DNA of 64,000 nt from Spirochaetota bacterium (GCA_016214035.1 JACRPF010000008.1:124001-188000), one strand, 5' to 3'. Shown: positions 56,074-64,000, counted from the stretch's first letter. Program-made: numbers and translations. The notes: generated by a model not told the origin, from the letters alone.

Positions 56074-56928
56074 ATGAAACGTATAATATTTTACATAACT
56101 GCTCTCACACTTTGTTCAGCCCTCGTCTCCGGTGAAACGAACACGCCCGTAACAAACACCGGTATAGACACATGGATCACCGCCGAAGCCGCCGCCGCCG
56201 TTGAGATGCGTCATATCTGGCGCGGCATCGAGATATACGGCAACAGCGAACCGGCGCTGATGGGTTATCTTGCCGCCGGCATCAAGCCGATAAACCTCTA
56301 TGCTTCTGCAACGGGAAGCTGGGCGCTTGCCGACCGCGACGACCCGTATTACACGTCGCTCTACGACCAGATAGCGTGGCGTCTCTTCACCGACTGGACG
56401 TTCTTCGAGCGCATGCTCAACGTGGCACTCGGGGCAACGCTCTATCAGAATACGGCATGGGCTCCTTCACACTACGGCGCAATGACGTTCGAGATATTCT
56501 GGCGCGTGGGCTGTCCCGCCGTATTCACGCATCCGTCGCTTGAAGTGTATCACGACCTCACGCCGAATCAGTCGGGATTCTACTGGGTCATCGATCTCCG
56601 GGAAACGTTCGTCATCTTCTCACTCCCCGTTGACATCGTATTCGATTACGGCCATGCGAACGGATTTCAGAAGCAGGGGTCATATAGATTTCTGCAATAT
56701 ATCTTCAAGGACCCGCTCTATGCGATGCAGGACATACTCCCCACCGACCTGTCGCTCAGCGCCGCAGTCCCGTTCACACCGCATCCATCGATGCGCATCA
56801 CCCCGTATGTGAAGATAACGCTCACGACCGACAAGTTCCTCACCCGCGACCCGCTGTCATTCACCGGCGGCTGTTCCGTACATTATCTCATCGGCGCGAC
56901 AAATACGACGATGAATCGTATGCACTGA
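56074..56928 (+). CDS. Putative outer-membrane beta-barrel protein
   Basis: A 284-residue exported protein. Signal peptide MKRIIFYITALTLCSALVSG, then a strand-rich protein with alternating aromatic residues (AVEMRHIWRGIEIYG, YASATGSWALADRD, WRLFTDWTFFERMLNVALGATLYQN, PSLEVYHDLTPNQSGFYWVIDL). The pattern fits a porin-like or MipA/OmpW-sized barrel of about 10-12 strands. The last residue is His rather than Phe. One base separates it from the lipoprotein stop, so the pair is one operon and may act together. Function unknown. Confidence 0.62.
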   Translation: MKRIIFYITALTLCSALVSGETNTPVTNTGIDTWITAEAAAAVEMRHIWRGIEIYGNSEPALMGYLAAGIKPINLYASATGSWALADRDDPYYTSLYDQIAWRLFTDWTFFERMLNVALGATLYQNTAWAPSHYGAMTFEIFWRVGCPAVFTHPSLEVYHDLTPNQSGFYWVIDLRETFVIFSLPVDIVFDYGHANGFQKQGSYRFLQYIFKDPLYAMQDILPTDLSLSAAVPFTPHPSMRITPYVKITLTTDKFLTRDPLSFTGGCSVHYLIGATNTTMNRMH

Positions 56929-56968
56929 ATTACGCTCTTGTACTATTGCACTGTGGAGCATATAGCAG

Positions 56969-57613
56969 ATGAAAGCGTATAAACCTGAGCCTACATTTTT
57001 CGGCGAGAAGATAATACTGCGTGCGATTGACATGCAGACGGACCCTTCAGCGTATTTCGAGATGAACAGCGACCCTGAACTGCATACCTGGACAGGAAAT
57101 TCCGTTCTGCCTTCCAAAGATGCGGCAAAGAACGAATTGGAAAAATATATACAGAACGATGAAATACTTACCTGGATCATCGTTGACAGACCGACTGGCA
57201 CATTGATCGGAAGATATTTCATCAAGCTCATAATTGAGGACAGCATTAGAAAAGTCGGCTGCGGCAGCCGGATCGCAAGAGCATATTGGCGTAAAGGACA
57301 TAACAGAGAGGCGAACAGACTTATATTCGCGTATATATTCAATGTACTGGATGCAGACATAATCGAACTTGATGCATGGGAAGAGAATGTGAACTCGATA
57401 CAGTCGATTCTTTCGATGGGCTTTCAATGCTGTAAAAAACATGCAGCGTATAATGCCAAACGTGATAAAGAGATGACAAAACTGGTATTTTCATTGAGCA
57501 AACAGGCGTGGAAGAACAGGTTCGGAACGGCACGGAGCATGGAAAAAGAAATACTAAGCGGACTTCCGCCGGATGGTGCGGGCTCGACCTATACTTCACA
57601 TGATACTCTCTGA
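56969..57613 (+). CDS. GNAT-family acetyltransferase (RimJ/RimL-like)
   Basis: A 214-residue protein of the GNAT fold. GEKIILRAIDMQTDPSAYFEMNSDPEL is the usual N-terminal half; GTLIGRYFI is strand 4, and the acetyl-CoA region is RIARAYWRKGHNREANRLIFAYIF (a Q/RxxGxG/A variant), followed by ELDAWEENVNSIQSILSMGFQ. The Cys-rich short loop CGSRI is unusual. The substrate could be a ribosomal protein, small molecule or antibiotic. It is followed with 14-base overlap by the GrpB-like gene. Confidence 0.75.
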   Translation: MKAYKPEPTFFGEKIILRAIDMQTDPSAYFEMNSDPELHTWTGNSVLPSKDAAKNELEKYIQNDEILTWIIVDRPTGTLIGRYFIKLIIEDSIRKVGCGSRIARAYWRKGHNREANRLIFAYIFNVLDADIIELDAWEENVNSIQSILSMGFQCCKKHAAYNAKRDKEMTKLVFSLSKQAWKNRFGTARSMEKEILSGLPPDGAGSTYTSHDTL

Positions 57614-58136
57614 ATACAACAGCGAATGGCGCGTGTGGTTCATACGCCTCGCGCATGTCCTCCGCATAACACTCGGGGAAGATATCGTCACGATAGAACA
57701 TGTGGGAAGTACGGCGGTCCCCGGCATGTTTGCGAAACCCATCATCGACATCGACATTGTCATAGAAAACGATAATGTGTTACCGACGATCATACGGAAA
57801 CTCGGGGCGCTTGGATACCGGCATACGGGGGATCAGGGCATCGCCGGACGTGAGGTGTTCAAGAATATCGACGCGCATGTTCCCTACGCCGAGCCGCCGA
57901 CGGAATGGATAAACCATCATCTTTATGTGTGCACAAAGGACAATGAAGAATTGAAGCGGCATATCAGATTCAGAAATCATCTGCTCGACAATGCGGACGC
58001 ACGAAATAAATACAATGAAATAAAACTGTCGATCATCCGCGACTTCGGGAATGATGACAGAAAGGTGTATCAGGACGCCAAGAACGAACGGGCGACAGCA
58101 TTGATCAATGAGATACTCATGACCGCGCATGATTGA
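57600..58136 (+). CDS. GrpB/UPF0157-family nucleotidyltransferase-like protein
   Basis: A 178-residue protein of the GrpB family, which has a nucleotidyltransferase fold. VTIEHVGSTAVPGMFAKPIIDIDIVI holds the GST (36-38) and the two metal-binding aspartates (Asp50, Asp52). HVPYAEPPTEWINHHLYVC and HIRFRNHLLDN follow, as in the family. The ATG at 57600 sits inside the end of the preceding GNAT gene. The true substrate of the family is unknown; it is also found fused to dephospho-CoA kinases. Confidence 0.83.
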   Translation: MILSEYNSEWRVWFIRLAHVLRITLGEDIVTIEHVGSTAVPGMFAKPIIDIDIVIENDNVLPTIIRKLGALGYRHTGDQGIAGREVFKNIDAHVPYAEPPTEWINHHLYVCTKDNEELKRHIRFRNHLLDNADARNKYNEIKLSIIRDFGNDDRKVYQDAKNERATALINEILMTAHD

Positions 58137-58710
58137 ACATTTCAAATATCATAACACCAACTGCTTCTTCATGAAAAGTGGCACCAACGGCAAACTGCTT
58201 GCCATCGATGCGGGGTGGCCGTGCACGTTATATGAGTATTATCGAGAATTGAAAACGATCGGCTATTCACATGATAGAATTGCATGGGCTGTCGTGACGC
58301 ATTTCCATATGGACCATGCCGGCCTGGTGAGTGCGTTTATCGATGAAGGGATAACCTGTTACGTTTTCGAGCATCAGCAGGAGTCCATCGATGCTATGGA
58401 AAAGATCATCCTTAAAAACCATAAAGAATACCGCACGATCGACAAACGCAGACTCGTTTCGGTGAATGCAGAGGATTCAAAGGAACTGTTCGCATCGCTG
58501 GGAATTCACGGAACCGTCATCGCCACGCCGGGACATTCGCCGGACAGCATCAGTTTCATATCGGACGAACACGAGGTTATCATCGGCGACCTTGCACCTG
58601 TCAATGTCATACTGCCGGACGATGTGAACAACCTCGCCTGCTGGGAATTGATACGAAGCACGGGCGGAAAACAAATCTATCCGAGCCACGCCGAACCGTT
58701 TGTGCTATGA
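58129..58710 (+). CDS. MBL-fold metallo-hydrolase
   Basis: A 193-residue metallo-beta-lactamase-fold hydrolase. The metal motif THFHMDH (57-63) is complete; IATPGHSPDSISFIS and the final PSHAEP provide further histidines; LAIDAGWP is the first strand. It lies in an 8-base overlap with the GrpB-like gene, so GNAT, GrpB and MBL form a compact operon. Similar to glyoxalase-II-like or lactonase-like enzymes; substrate unknown. Confidence 0.83.
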   Translation: MIEHFKYHNTNCFFMKSGTNGKLLAIDAGWPCTLYEYYRELKTIGYSHDRIAWAVVTHFHMDHAGLVSAFIDEGITCYVFEHQQESIDAMEKIILKNHKEYRTIDKRRLVSVNAEDSKELFASLGIHGTVIATPGHSPDSISFISDEHEVIIGDLAPVNVILPDDVNNLACWELIRSTGGKQIYPSHAEPFVL

Positions 58711-58711
58711 G

Positions 58712-59662
58712 CTACACCCCGACCCGCTGTTGTATCCGCCGCACAGAGAACGTAAGCCGGTCGGATGCCGCTTTCTTCTGACCGAAATCCCAATCACTCC
58801 ACGGCTGATACACGGACTCCGGCACAAAACACCCGTTCTTTTCCTTTTTTTCGATGATCGCGAGCATTTCCATGAAGCGTTTGTCTTTCGAAATACCGGG
58901 TATACGTGAAAGCACATCAGTAACATGAAGGATGTCATACCAGATGAACGGCAGTTTCAGCTTCCTGAAATCCGTTCCCATGTAGAAGATATACGGATGC
59001 TCTTTTCTGCTGTTCGTCCATAATCCGAGCAGCGTCTCTGCACCGATGCCGATCTCTTTCTTATACTTTTTCAAATCGTACTGTAAAAGCATTTTTGTCA
59101 TGATGAGCGTCGCATACGGGCATGGATCGCTCTTCTTCCCCGGTCCGCGCCACGAGCCGAGCTTTTCCGAGACGATGCATCCCCAGCCGTTCGGTGCAAC
59201 ATTTCCCGCGAGATAGTCTACGGCTGTATCAATCTTTCTGTCGCTGAAGCCCATGACGATAAGCGCATAGAGCACCGTCGGCGCATCGCAGAGCGCCCAC
59301 GCCTGCTCCTGTCTCCCGCTGCCGCCGTATGCCTCCGGTATTTTTACCGGCAATGTCGGTATACCGTTGGCGTCGCGGTCTTTCACTATCTTTTTTATGA
59401 TCGCGGAAACGCCTTTATCATCCGCCGTAACGCCGATATCGGCAAGGAACGCGAGCTTATGAAAGAACTGCTGCGCGCTCTTGTGGCTGGCGATAGACGG
59501 TCCCGGCCATTTCCCGAGTTCGGCGATAAGCCCTGTGACGCGCGCGTCCTTCATCATCGCCGTTTTCAATTCATTCGCCCGTTTGTCGCGCATGTGTACT
59601 GCCGCGTTATATGCAACGTATGCTTCCGGCGAATCGATGAATGCTGCTGTCGGATTCTTCAT
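58712..59662 (-). CDS. Protein with terpenoid-cyclase-like alpha/alpha fold, function unknown
   Basis: A 316-residue soluble protein. Segments such as AWALCDAPTVLYALIVMGFSDRKIDTAVDYLAG followed by GWGCIVSEKLGSWRGPGKKSDPCPYATLIMTKMLLQY resemble the QW-like repeats of prenyltransferase/squalene-cyclase alpha/alpha barrels and a family of uncharacterised bacterial proteins with the same pattern (dGGW...P CP.aTl..L). No DxDD acid motif is seen, so cyclisation is doubtful. The C-terminus (KENGCFVPESVYQPWSDWDFG) is also typical of that family. The stop lies one base from the stop of the convergent MBL gene. Fold guess is inference. Confidence 0.5.
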   Translation of the reverse strand: MKNPTAAFIDSPEAYVAYNAAVHMRDKRANELKTAMMKDARVTGLIAELGKWPGPSIASHKSAQQFFHKLAFLADIGVTADDKGVSAIIKKIVKDRDANGIPTLPVKIPEAYGGSGRQEQAWALCDAPTVLYALIVMGFSDRKIDTAVDYLAGNVAPNGWGCIVSEKLGSWRGPGKKSDPCPYATLIMTKMLLQYDLKKYKKEIGIGAETLLGLWTNSRKEHPYIFYMGTDFRKLKLPFIWYDILHVTDVLSRIPGISKDKRFMEMLAIIEKKEKNGCFVPESVYQPWSDWDFGQKKAASDRLTFSVRRIQQRVGV

Positions 59663-59749
59663 GGTACACTCCTGGTGTGAGGCGGGGCTTGTGCGCTTTC
59701 AGTTTTTTCCACAACAGCGGTGTGACTGCGCTGTGCCCGGCATGATTAT

Positions 59750-60223
59750 TTACAGGTATCTTCTTACTTTATTTTTATACGCGACATACTCGGCTCCAAA
59801 ACGCTTTTCCAAAAATGATTCTTCACCTTTGATTATCAAATGATAAACCATGATCGAATAAACAGAAAAAATGACAATAACTATATTCGCATTTATCAGT
59901 GCGGACGAAATGGTGAATAAATGAAATCCCACATACATGGGGTTTCTGCTGATCGTATAGAGCCCTTGCGCAACAAATTTCGTTTCCTCCTCAGGCAGAC
60001 CAAAACGTGTTGACGCGCCTAAATTGAATAAACTGAATATCGTGAAAATAAAACCGGCGCATAATGTAATATATGATGCATAGTCAAGCCATATGATTGA
60101 GATCATTTTCAGGTTTATGATCTTAAAAAATGCGAGGATATACAGTATCCAGATAATATAGCCAGCTATTTTTCCGGAATAGAACAAAAATGGATGAATG
60201 GTCTCTTTTCCCATGATTTTCAT
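59750..60223 (-). CDS. Isoprenylcysteine carboxyl methyltransferase (ICMT)-family protein
   Basis: A 157-residue membrane protein with about four helices. The diagnostic C-terminal part is LVAQGLYTISRNPMYVGFHLF (here FVAQGLYTISRNPMYVGF), followed by KGEESFLEKRFGAEYVAYKNKVRRYL (EE..L...FG..Y..Y...V.R). Bacterial members are S-adenosylmethionine-dependent methyltransferases of mostly unknown substrate. An AGGTG site precedes the ATG at 60223; ATG 60214 is an alternative. A stretch of low GC surrounds it. Confidence 0.8.
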   Translation of the reverse strand: MKIMGKETIHPFLFYSGKIAGYIIWILYILAFFKIINLKMISIIWLDYASYITLCAGFIFTIFSLFNLGASTRFGLPEEETKFVAQGLYTISRNPMYVGFHLFTISSALINANIVIVIFSVYSIMVYHLIIKGEESFLEKRFGAEYVAYKNKVRRYL

Positions 60224-60490
60224 ACTTGCATCACCTTTTCATTGTATTTTTTGTACGGGGCATGCGCCCAACGTCTTGCGGGTTTACGATGCCCTTTATC
60301 GCCGCGTATTCGGGTCTGCCGGGTGGTACCCAACTGCGATACTGGTTCATCGTGACGTCTCCCGCAAACATAGCCATCTCCTGAGAATTTTATTCAGGGA
60401 TTTTCTGATGTTTCTATATATTGATTTTATCGCGAACGGAAGCAATGTCAATGTAAAATCGGCATTATTCTGCAGTTCCGTTCCGGCGAG

Positions 60491-61783
60491 TCACTCATCC
60501 CCGAAGGGATTGCGCACGAATTCGCGCGAGGGACGAAAATGCGAGAAGAGCAGCTTGAGCACCTGGTTCGATATCCTGCCCGAGAACCGGATATAGCATT
60601 TCATCTCGTCGGGAACCGCGCCGAACGAACTTTTCATGGCAGCCGATGTGCGCCCCGTGTTGATGCGCGCGATGCGTGACGATATCCCCGCGCGTATGTC
60701 GTCGAGAAGGATGTTCTGATAGAGCTCATACGTTTTGTTCTGTTCATAATCAAGTCCGTGCGCGTACCCCTCCGTCTCATCGCCGTTGATGATGCGGGTG
60801 GTGAAGCCGAGAACGCTGTTCTCATGCGTGTAGATATCGCAGACGAACCGGTCGCCGAGATGCTTTTTCAACGCCGTGAAATATGCGGGCGGCAAGGTGA
60901 AGAGCCGGAACCGCGCCTTGTCCGCCACATCGCCGTAGAGCGCGTGCAGAACGTCCTGCCGGGCCGTAAGCGCTTCAAGATCGAGCGTACGCCGCTCCAT
61001 GCAGCGCCCTTTGGCGATGACGCCGTTCACACGCCGCCGGTATTTCGGCTTCATGCACTTCACATAATCGTCGAACGTGTTCCATGCCGGATCAACCGGC
61101 ACCGCCATGTTCGGACCCGCGTCGAAGGAATAGAACCCGTACTGCCGGAGCATGTCGCCGTCATGCGCGGTGCGGTCGTAAAAATCCTTCACGATCGTGA
61201 CATTCACGGGAACATCGGAGGATGACCGTATCCGGTACGCGGCTTCCACAACCGCGGTGAGCGCCAGCGCACCCGATACGCCTTCCGCAAACGAATAGCC
61301 GTGTTCTCCGCTCAGCATGGCATTGCCGCAGAACAGAAAACGCACCGATGCGGCACCTGCCATGGCTTCATGCACCTTATCGGCGACACTCTGTTTCTTC
61401 CGCTGGTACTGAAACACCGCCGGCTGATGCATGTTCGGATTGACGGTCACGAGCTGATAATAGGCGATACCCGCCGGTCCTGAAGCATCGCTGAACACGG
61501 CGTATCTGAACCGCATATTATGCGGCGGCGTCTCCTCCACCGCTGCAAGATATTCCGTGGAAAGAAAGACATCGTGTTTCCTGTTGCAGCCGTTCCATAC
61601 ATCGTGCGGCACATCTCCGATGCGTTCATGCAGCGTCATCGTGAAACCTGACGGTGCCGGCTTTCCCGACACACGCCGGTAGTGCGCGGTGAATTTCATT
61701 TTCAGCCGTGCAGCGAACACCGAATGCGCAGCTGCACGGAATCCGCCGCCGCGTTTGCGCAATACCGTAATGTCATCCGTCAT
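60491..61783 (-). CDS. BioF2-like GNAT-domain protein
   Basis: A 430-residue protein. The C-terminal half carries an acetyltransferase (GNAT/BioF2-like, FemAB-related) domain: PKYRRRVNGVIAKG, KKHLGDRFVCDIYTHENSVLGFTTRI, YAHGLDYEQNKTYELYQNILLDDIRAGI and RINTGRTSAAMKSSFGA. The N-terminal half (HDVFLSTEYLAAVEETPP) is the partner GNAT fold seen in such proteins. The ATG at 61783 is chosen, with a 4-base ATGA overlap on the upstream GNAT stop; the 101 extra residues of the longer frame run antisense-like over that gene. Family roles include peptide-bridge formation and polysaccharide acylation; the substrate is unknown. Confidence 0.62.
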   Translation of the reverse strand: MTDDITVLRKRGGGFRAAAHSVFAARLKMKFTAHYRRVSGKPAPSGFTMTLHERIGDVPHDVWNGCNRKHDVFLSTEYLAAVEETPPHNMRFRYAVFSDASGPAGIAYYQLVTVNPNMHQPAVFQYQRKKQSVADKVHEAMAGAASVRFLFCGNAMLSGEHGYSFAEGVSGALALTAVVEAAYRIRSSSDVPVNVTIVKDFYDRTAHDGDMLRQYGFYSFDAGPNMAVPVDPAWNTFDDYVKCMKPKYRRRVNGVIAKGRCMERRTLDLEALTARQDVLHALYGDVADKARFRLFTLPPAYFTALKKHLGDRFVCDIYTHENSVLGFTTRIINGDETEGYAHGLDYEQNKTYELYQNILLDDIRAGISSRIARINTGRTSAAMKSSFGAVPDEMKCYIRFSGRISNQVLKLLFSHFRPSREFVRNPFGDE

Positions 61784-62304
61784 TCGTACCGCTCCCTGTT
61801 CAGTCTCATATAGTATATCCCCTTCCCGCGCAGCAGGACCGGCCGCAGCATGCGTCTGAAGCCCGCCGAACGGTACAGCGATTCGGCCGCGCTTTTCGGC
61901 ATCGTCAGGAGCAGCGCGCCGCGATACGCGTGTTCGCTTGCCGCCCGGAGTAGCGTGTTCATCAGCATCCTGCCGATACCCGCGCCCTGTACCCGTCCGT
62001 CGACGAAGAGCTGATCGATATACAATACCGATGACAGATGCGGTATCGGCGCAAGCCGAAACCCGGTGATGAATCCGACCGGCCACTTTGCTTTCATTGA
62101 GGTGAATCCAATAAAGCCGCTGTTTTTCATTGTTCTTCCGATAGTTTCAGCGACCGCGGCACTGTCCCATCGCTCATTCCACGGCGGTGACGCGAATACA
62201 TCGCAGAACAGCGTACTGAAGCCGGCGATATCATGCGCCGTCATCTGCCGCACCATAATGCCCGCAGCCGTGTTCCTTTCCCTGCCGTTCGACGGTACGC
62301 TCAT
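61780..62304 (-). CDS. GNAT-family N-acetyltransferase
   Basis: A 174-residue GNAT protein. MVRQMTAHDIAGFSTLFCDVFASPPWNERW is the N-terminal region, LYIDQLFVDGRVQGAGIGRMLM holds the acetyl-CoA loop (Q-x-A-G-I-G), and SAAESLYRSAGFRR is the last helix. It starts at the overlap TAATG with the hydrolase gene and ends with ATGA into the BioF2-like gene, so three genes form one tightly packed operon. Substrate unknown. Confidence 0.83.
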   Translation of the reverse strand: MSVPSNGRERNTAAGIMVRQMTAHDIAGFSTLFCDVFASPPWNERWDSAAVAETIGRTMKNSGFIGFTSMKAKWPVGFITGFRLAPIPHLSSVLYIDQLFVDGRVQGAGIGRMLMNTLLRAASEHAYRGALLLTMPKSAAESLYRSAGFRRMLRPVLLRGKGIYYMRLNRERYE

Positions 62305-62891
62305 TACATGCCTCCGGCCATCACATCGTCAATGCTTTTAAGATACGCCGCATCGCCGATGTTCATGGCCGCGGATCCGATGAAAGTTCCCGCGAGTTCA
62401 CGGAACGGAAAGCGCTGCCGATCGATATCCTCGCGATACACCGGCGACAGCGAACATAACATAACGTCGCCAACCGGAATACGCCGGGCGACTTCACGTG
62501 CGATAACCGCGCCGAATGAGAAACCGAACAGATGACAGTGTCTGCCCGCGTAGGTATTCGTTACCGTATGACAAAGCTCGATTGCGGCATGTGAAAACGC
62601 CGTATATGAAAACCGATGCCAGCCGATGTCGGCATACACGGGCTCGATGCCGTGCAGCCGGTATGCCGCTCCGACGGCCGCGTATGCCGGATCCGCGGTG
62701 CGGTGCCCATAACCGGGAATAATGACGGCGATATCGGACCGCGTATCGGCCCATCCCTCGCATGCACGTACCGAGACAACCGGTAGTGTGTCCACCGCTC
62801 TGCCGCCGCAGGCAGTTAGAAATACTGCTGCAATAAAGGCACAGAGAATCCGGACGGGCTTATTCCCCGGTAGTATACCATTACGCATCAT
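62304..62891 (-). CDS. Lipoprotein with alpha/beta-hydrolase features
   Basis: A 195-residue protein with a lipoprotein signal ending in lipobox FLTAC (Cys28). The mature part has a nucleophile elbow GFSFG (123-127) after strand HCHLF, and an oxyanion-type loop IIPGYGHRTADP at 58-69. This fits a small alpha/beta hydrolase. An acid and a His partner are not obvious. It is the first gene of a three-gene operon with two acetyltransferases. An ATG three bases downstream (62888) is an equal start candidate. Confidence 0.6.
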   Translation of the reverse strand: MMRNGILPGNKPVRILCAFIAAVFLTACGGRAVDTLPVVSVRACEGWADTRSDIAVIIPGYGHRTADPAYAAVGAAYRLHGIEPVYADIGWHRFSYTAFSHAAIELCHTVTNTYAGRHCHLFGFSFGAVIAREVARRIPVGDVMLCSLSPVYREDIDRQRFPFRELAGTFIGSAAMNIGDAAYLKSIDDVMAGGM

Positions 62892-63075
62892 TGACCGTGC
62901 TCAGTTCCGGAATAACGCATGTTTCATTCCGCTGCTTGAGGACTGGAATCCCCGTATACTTACATTGCAGTATCAATAACGAGACACAAAACGATTTATT
63001 GCGATAAAAAACTGATGTATTTCAGAGCATCACTAACACGAGCCGGCTCACGTTGTACACGAGCTGGGGGCAGTC

Positions 63076-63462
63076 GTGCATCCCCTCAATGAACCTACGA
63101 AACGTGAATTCGCTCTCAGAATGCTCAACATCCTCACATCCTGCGGGGATGCCGTGAAAGCCGAAGGGGTTGACGCAACGGAAAGAACAGCGATGCTCAA
63201 GGCGCTGGTGGATGCCGCGTTCGCAGCCGAAGATGCTCAGATCAGGATGACCGCTGAGGCCCGGAAAGCGTCCGCCCTTTCGCGCTCATGCGCGGATGAA
63301 GCGTATGCGGCCGCATCGGGAATGCTCGATCTCGTCGCGGGAACGATAGGAAAGGACAGCGCGCTCACCCGGAGGCTGAGGAAACTCAGAAAAGAGCTCT
63401 CACGGGATCCGGCGAAAACGGCGCCGCTAGACGGATCATCGGTCGATACCAAGATCGCGTAG
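63076..63462 (+). CDS. Hypothetical helical protein, 128 residues
   Basis: Starts with GTG at 63076 behind a GGGGG stretch. Not recognised. The protein is Ala/Arg/Lys/Glu-rich and almost entirely helical by composition (FALRMLNILTSCGDAVKAEG, TAMLKALVDAAFAAEDAQI, LTRRLRKLRKELSRD), with no signal peptide. A four-helix-type bundle is possible. A GC-rich hairpin follows ten bases after the stop. Confidence 0.45.
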   Translation: MHPLNEPTKREFALRMLNILTSCGDAVKAEGVDATERTAMLKALVDAAFAAEDAQIRMTAEARKASALSRSCADEAYAAASGMLDLVAGTIGKDSALTRRLRKLRKELSRDPAKTAPLDGSSVDTKIA

Positions 63463-63472
63463 GCCATGCAGA

Positions 63473-63501
63473 CCCGGACGGGATAGCATATTCCGTCCGG
63501 G
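63473..63501 (+). terminator. Terminator-like hairpin after the 128-residue gene
   Basis: Arms CCCGGACGG (63473-63481) and CCGTCCGGG (63493-63501), extendable by a G-T and an A-T pair inward. The bases after it are CCGTATGG, so there is no T-run. It may need Rho or act as a pause site. Confidence 0.45.
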
Positions 63502-63632
63502 CCGTATGGTACAGTATTATCAGCAACGGTCGTTCAACGATATCCGTGCCGCACGTCTGGCGCTCGGCCTACATATCAGCTGCGCCGGAACCATTCCTGT
63601 CACATTTTTTCACCCGCGCGTGAATGCGAAGA

Positions 63633-63777
63633 AAGGAAATATCTTTTTCGGAATCGTCAAAACTGTTTGAGCAACATAGACCCCGTCAGATGCGCAGTCA
63701 TTTGTTAGACAATAAACATCAAATGACAGCAATATAGCATGCGAGTTTTTTGACGATTCCGAAAAAGATATTTCCTT
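63633..63777. repeat. 145-bp element with perfect 30-bp inverted repeats (MITE-like)
   Basis: The arms at 63633-63662 and 63748-63777 are perfect inverted copies (each begins AAGGAAATATC in its own orientation). The 85-base interior holds a further inverted repeat GTCATTTG/CAAATGAC (63697-63704 and 63720-63727). No transposase is encoded. No clear direct target repeat immediately flanks it. It could be a miniature transposable element, an invertible segment or a nested-hairpin RNA. Confidence 0.65.
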
Positions 63778-63804
63778 CCGAGCCTCAACGCGCGTCCATC
63801 TCCG

Positions 63805-64000
63805 CTACGCGGACTCCCTCACCATCAACCTCGACGGCAGCCTCGAGCTCTCCACCTTCTTCCCGCCGATGAGCGCTATAAGCTTTTCCGCGGCGCCTCG
63901 GCCCACGTCGTAGAACGGGTTCTCTATCGTGGTGAGCGCGGGGGATATAAGCGTGGCCACGTCCTGATTGTCGAAACCCGCAACGCGCACGGCGTCGGGG
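63805..64000 (-). CDS. LacI-family transcriptional regulator, C-terminal part (5' end outside window)
   Basis: The frame is open to base 64000, reading PDAVRVAGFDNQDVATLI then SPALTTIENPFYDVGRGAAEKLIALI and SRLMVRESA. This is the end of the periplasmic-binding-protein-like effector domain of LacI/GalR regulators (usual PDDVAVVGFDD....S.PLTTV.QP...MG..A...L). The helix-turn-helix and effector N-terminus lie beyond the window. An internal GTG at 63990 is not a start. Confidence 0.85.
   Translation of the reverse strand, partial: PDAVRVAGFDNQDVATLISPALTTIENPFYDVGRGAAEKLIALIGGKKVESSRLPSRLMVRESA

Larger units (their letters stand above)
63463..63804. other. Gene-free stretch with a hairpin and an inverted-repeat element
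   Basis: No credible gene in these 342 bases. They hold a GC-rich hairpin (63473-63501) after the preceding gene and a 145-bp element bounded by perfect 30-bp inverted repeats (63633-63662 and 63748-63777). The sequence from 63502 to 63632 shows nothing recognisable. Confidence 0.7.

Noticed and set aside
61784-62086. N-terminal extension of the BioF2-like protein
   Set aside because: It overlaps the GNAT gene on the same strand in another frame, is Arg-rich, and the ATGA junction at 61780-61783 gives a natural start.

Overview
The window (about 50-55% GC by eye) comes from a bacterium with two membranes. It carries a LolC/LolD lipoprotein-sorting pair, Lgt, lipoproteins and several large outer-membrane barrels. 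The best guess is a spirochaete (Spirochaetota). The reasons are a DUF115/MAF-type glycosyltransferase of the kind common there, permissive lipoboxes, and an EF-Tu switch-I insertion that, from memory, resembles Brachyspira. This assignment is inference; a PVC-group bacterium is not excluded. No tRNA, rRNA, CRISPR array or complete insertion sequence was seen.

Layout. 1-777: the end of a uroporphyrinogen-decarboxylase-like methyltransferase. 818-11402: a plus-strand operon of lolC-type permease, lolD ATPase, a 2205-residue SprA/Sov-like outer-membrane protein and a DUF115 protein, behind a good sigma-70 promoter. 11371-17152: an HD-domain protein, a small unknown, argG, a CorA transporter, an MFS transporter and a UbiA-family prenyltransferase. 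17223-37670: on the minus strand, one almost unbroken translation superoperon of 33 genes (rpsL-rpsG-fusA-tuf-rpsJ through rpoA-rplQ) followed by rho, which has its own promoter. 37757-44205: a BatD-like membrane protein, nadC, and an AraC regulator/FAD-FeS oxidoreductase/DUF1638 operon. 44389-44689: a divergent, strongly signalled small gene. 44691-51858: a minus-strand run of a protease/beta-propeller/barrel fusion, lgt, an MFS transporter, an AraC regulator and a PseC-like aminotransferase. 51917-54039: a radical SAM protein and a PQQ-propeller protein. 54278-62891: an accessory stretch with a SIS sugar-phosphate isomerase-like protein, an unknown lipoprotein/barrel pair, GNAT, GrpB and MBL proteins, an ICMT-like methyltransferase and a three-gene hydrolase/GNAT/GNAT operon. 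63076-64000: a small unknown gene, a short element with 30-bp inverted repeats, and the end of a LacI-family regulator.

How the genes fit together. The superoperon supplies ribosomal proteins, EF-G, EF-Tu, SecY, IF-1 and RNA polymerase alpha from a consensus-like promoter near 37656. The first operon joins lipoprotein export (LolCD) to a giant barrel related to the type IX secretion translocon and to a flagellin-glycosylation-type enzyme. A PseC-like aminotransferase 40 kb away could feed sugar to the latter. The most interesting points are the SprA-like protein outside its usual type IX context, the EF-Tu switch-I insertion, the protease-propeller-barrel fusion, the small highly signalled gene at 44486, and the 145-bp inverted-repeat element near the right edge.
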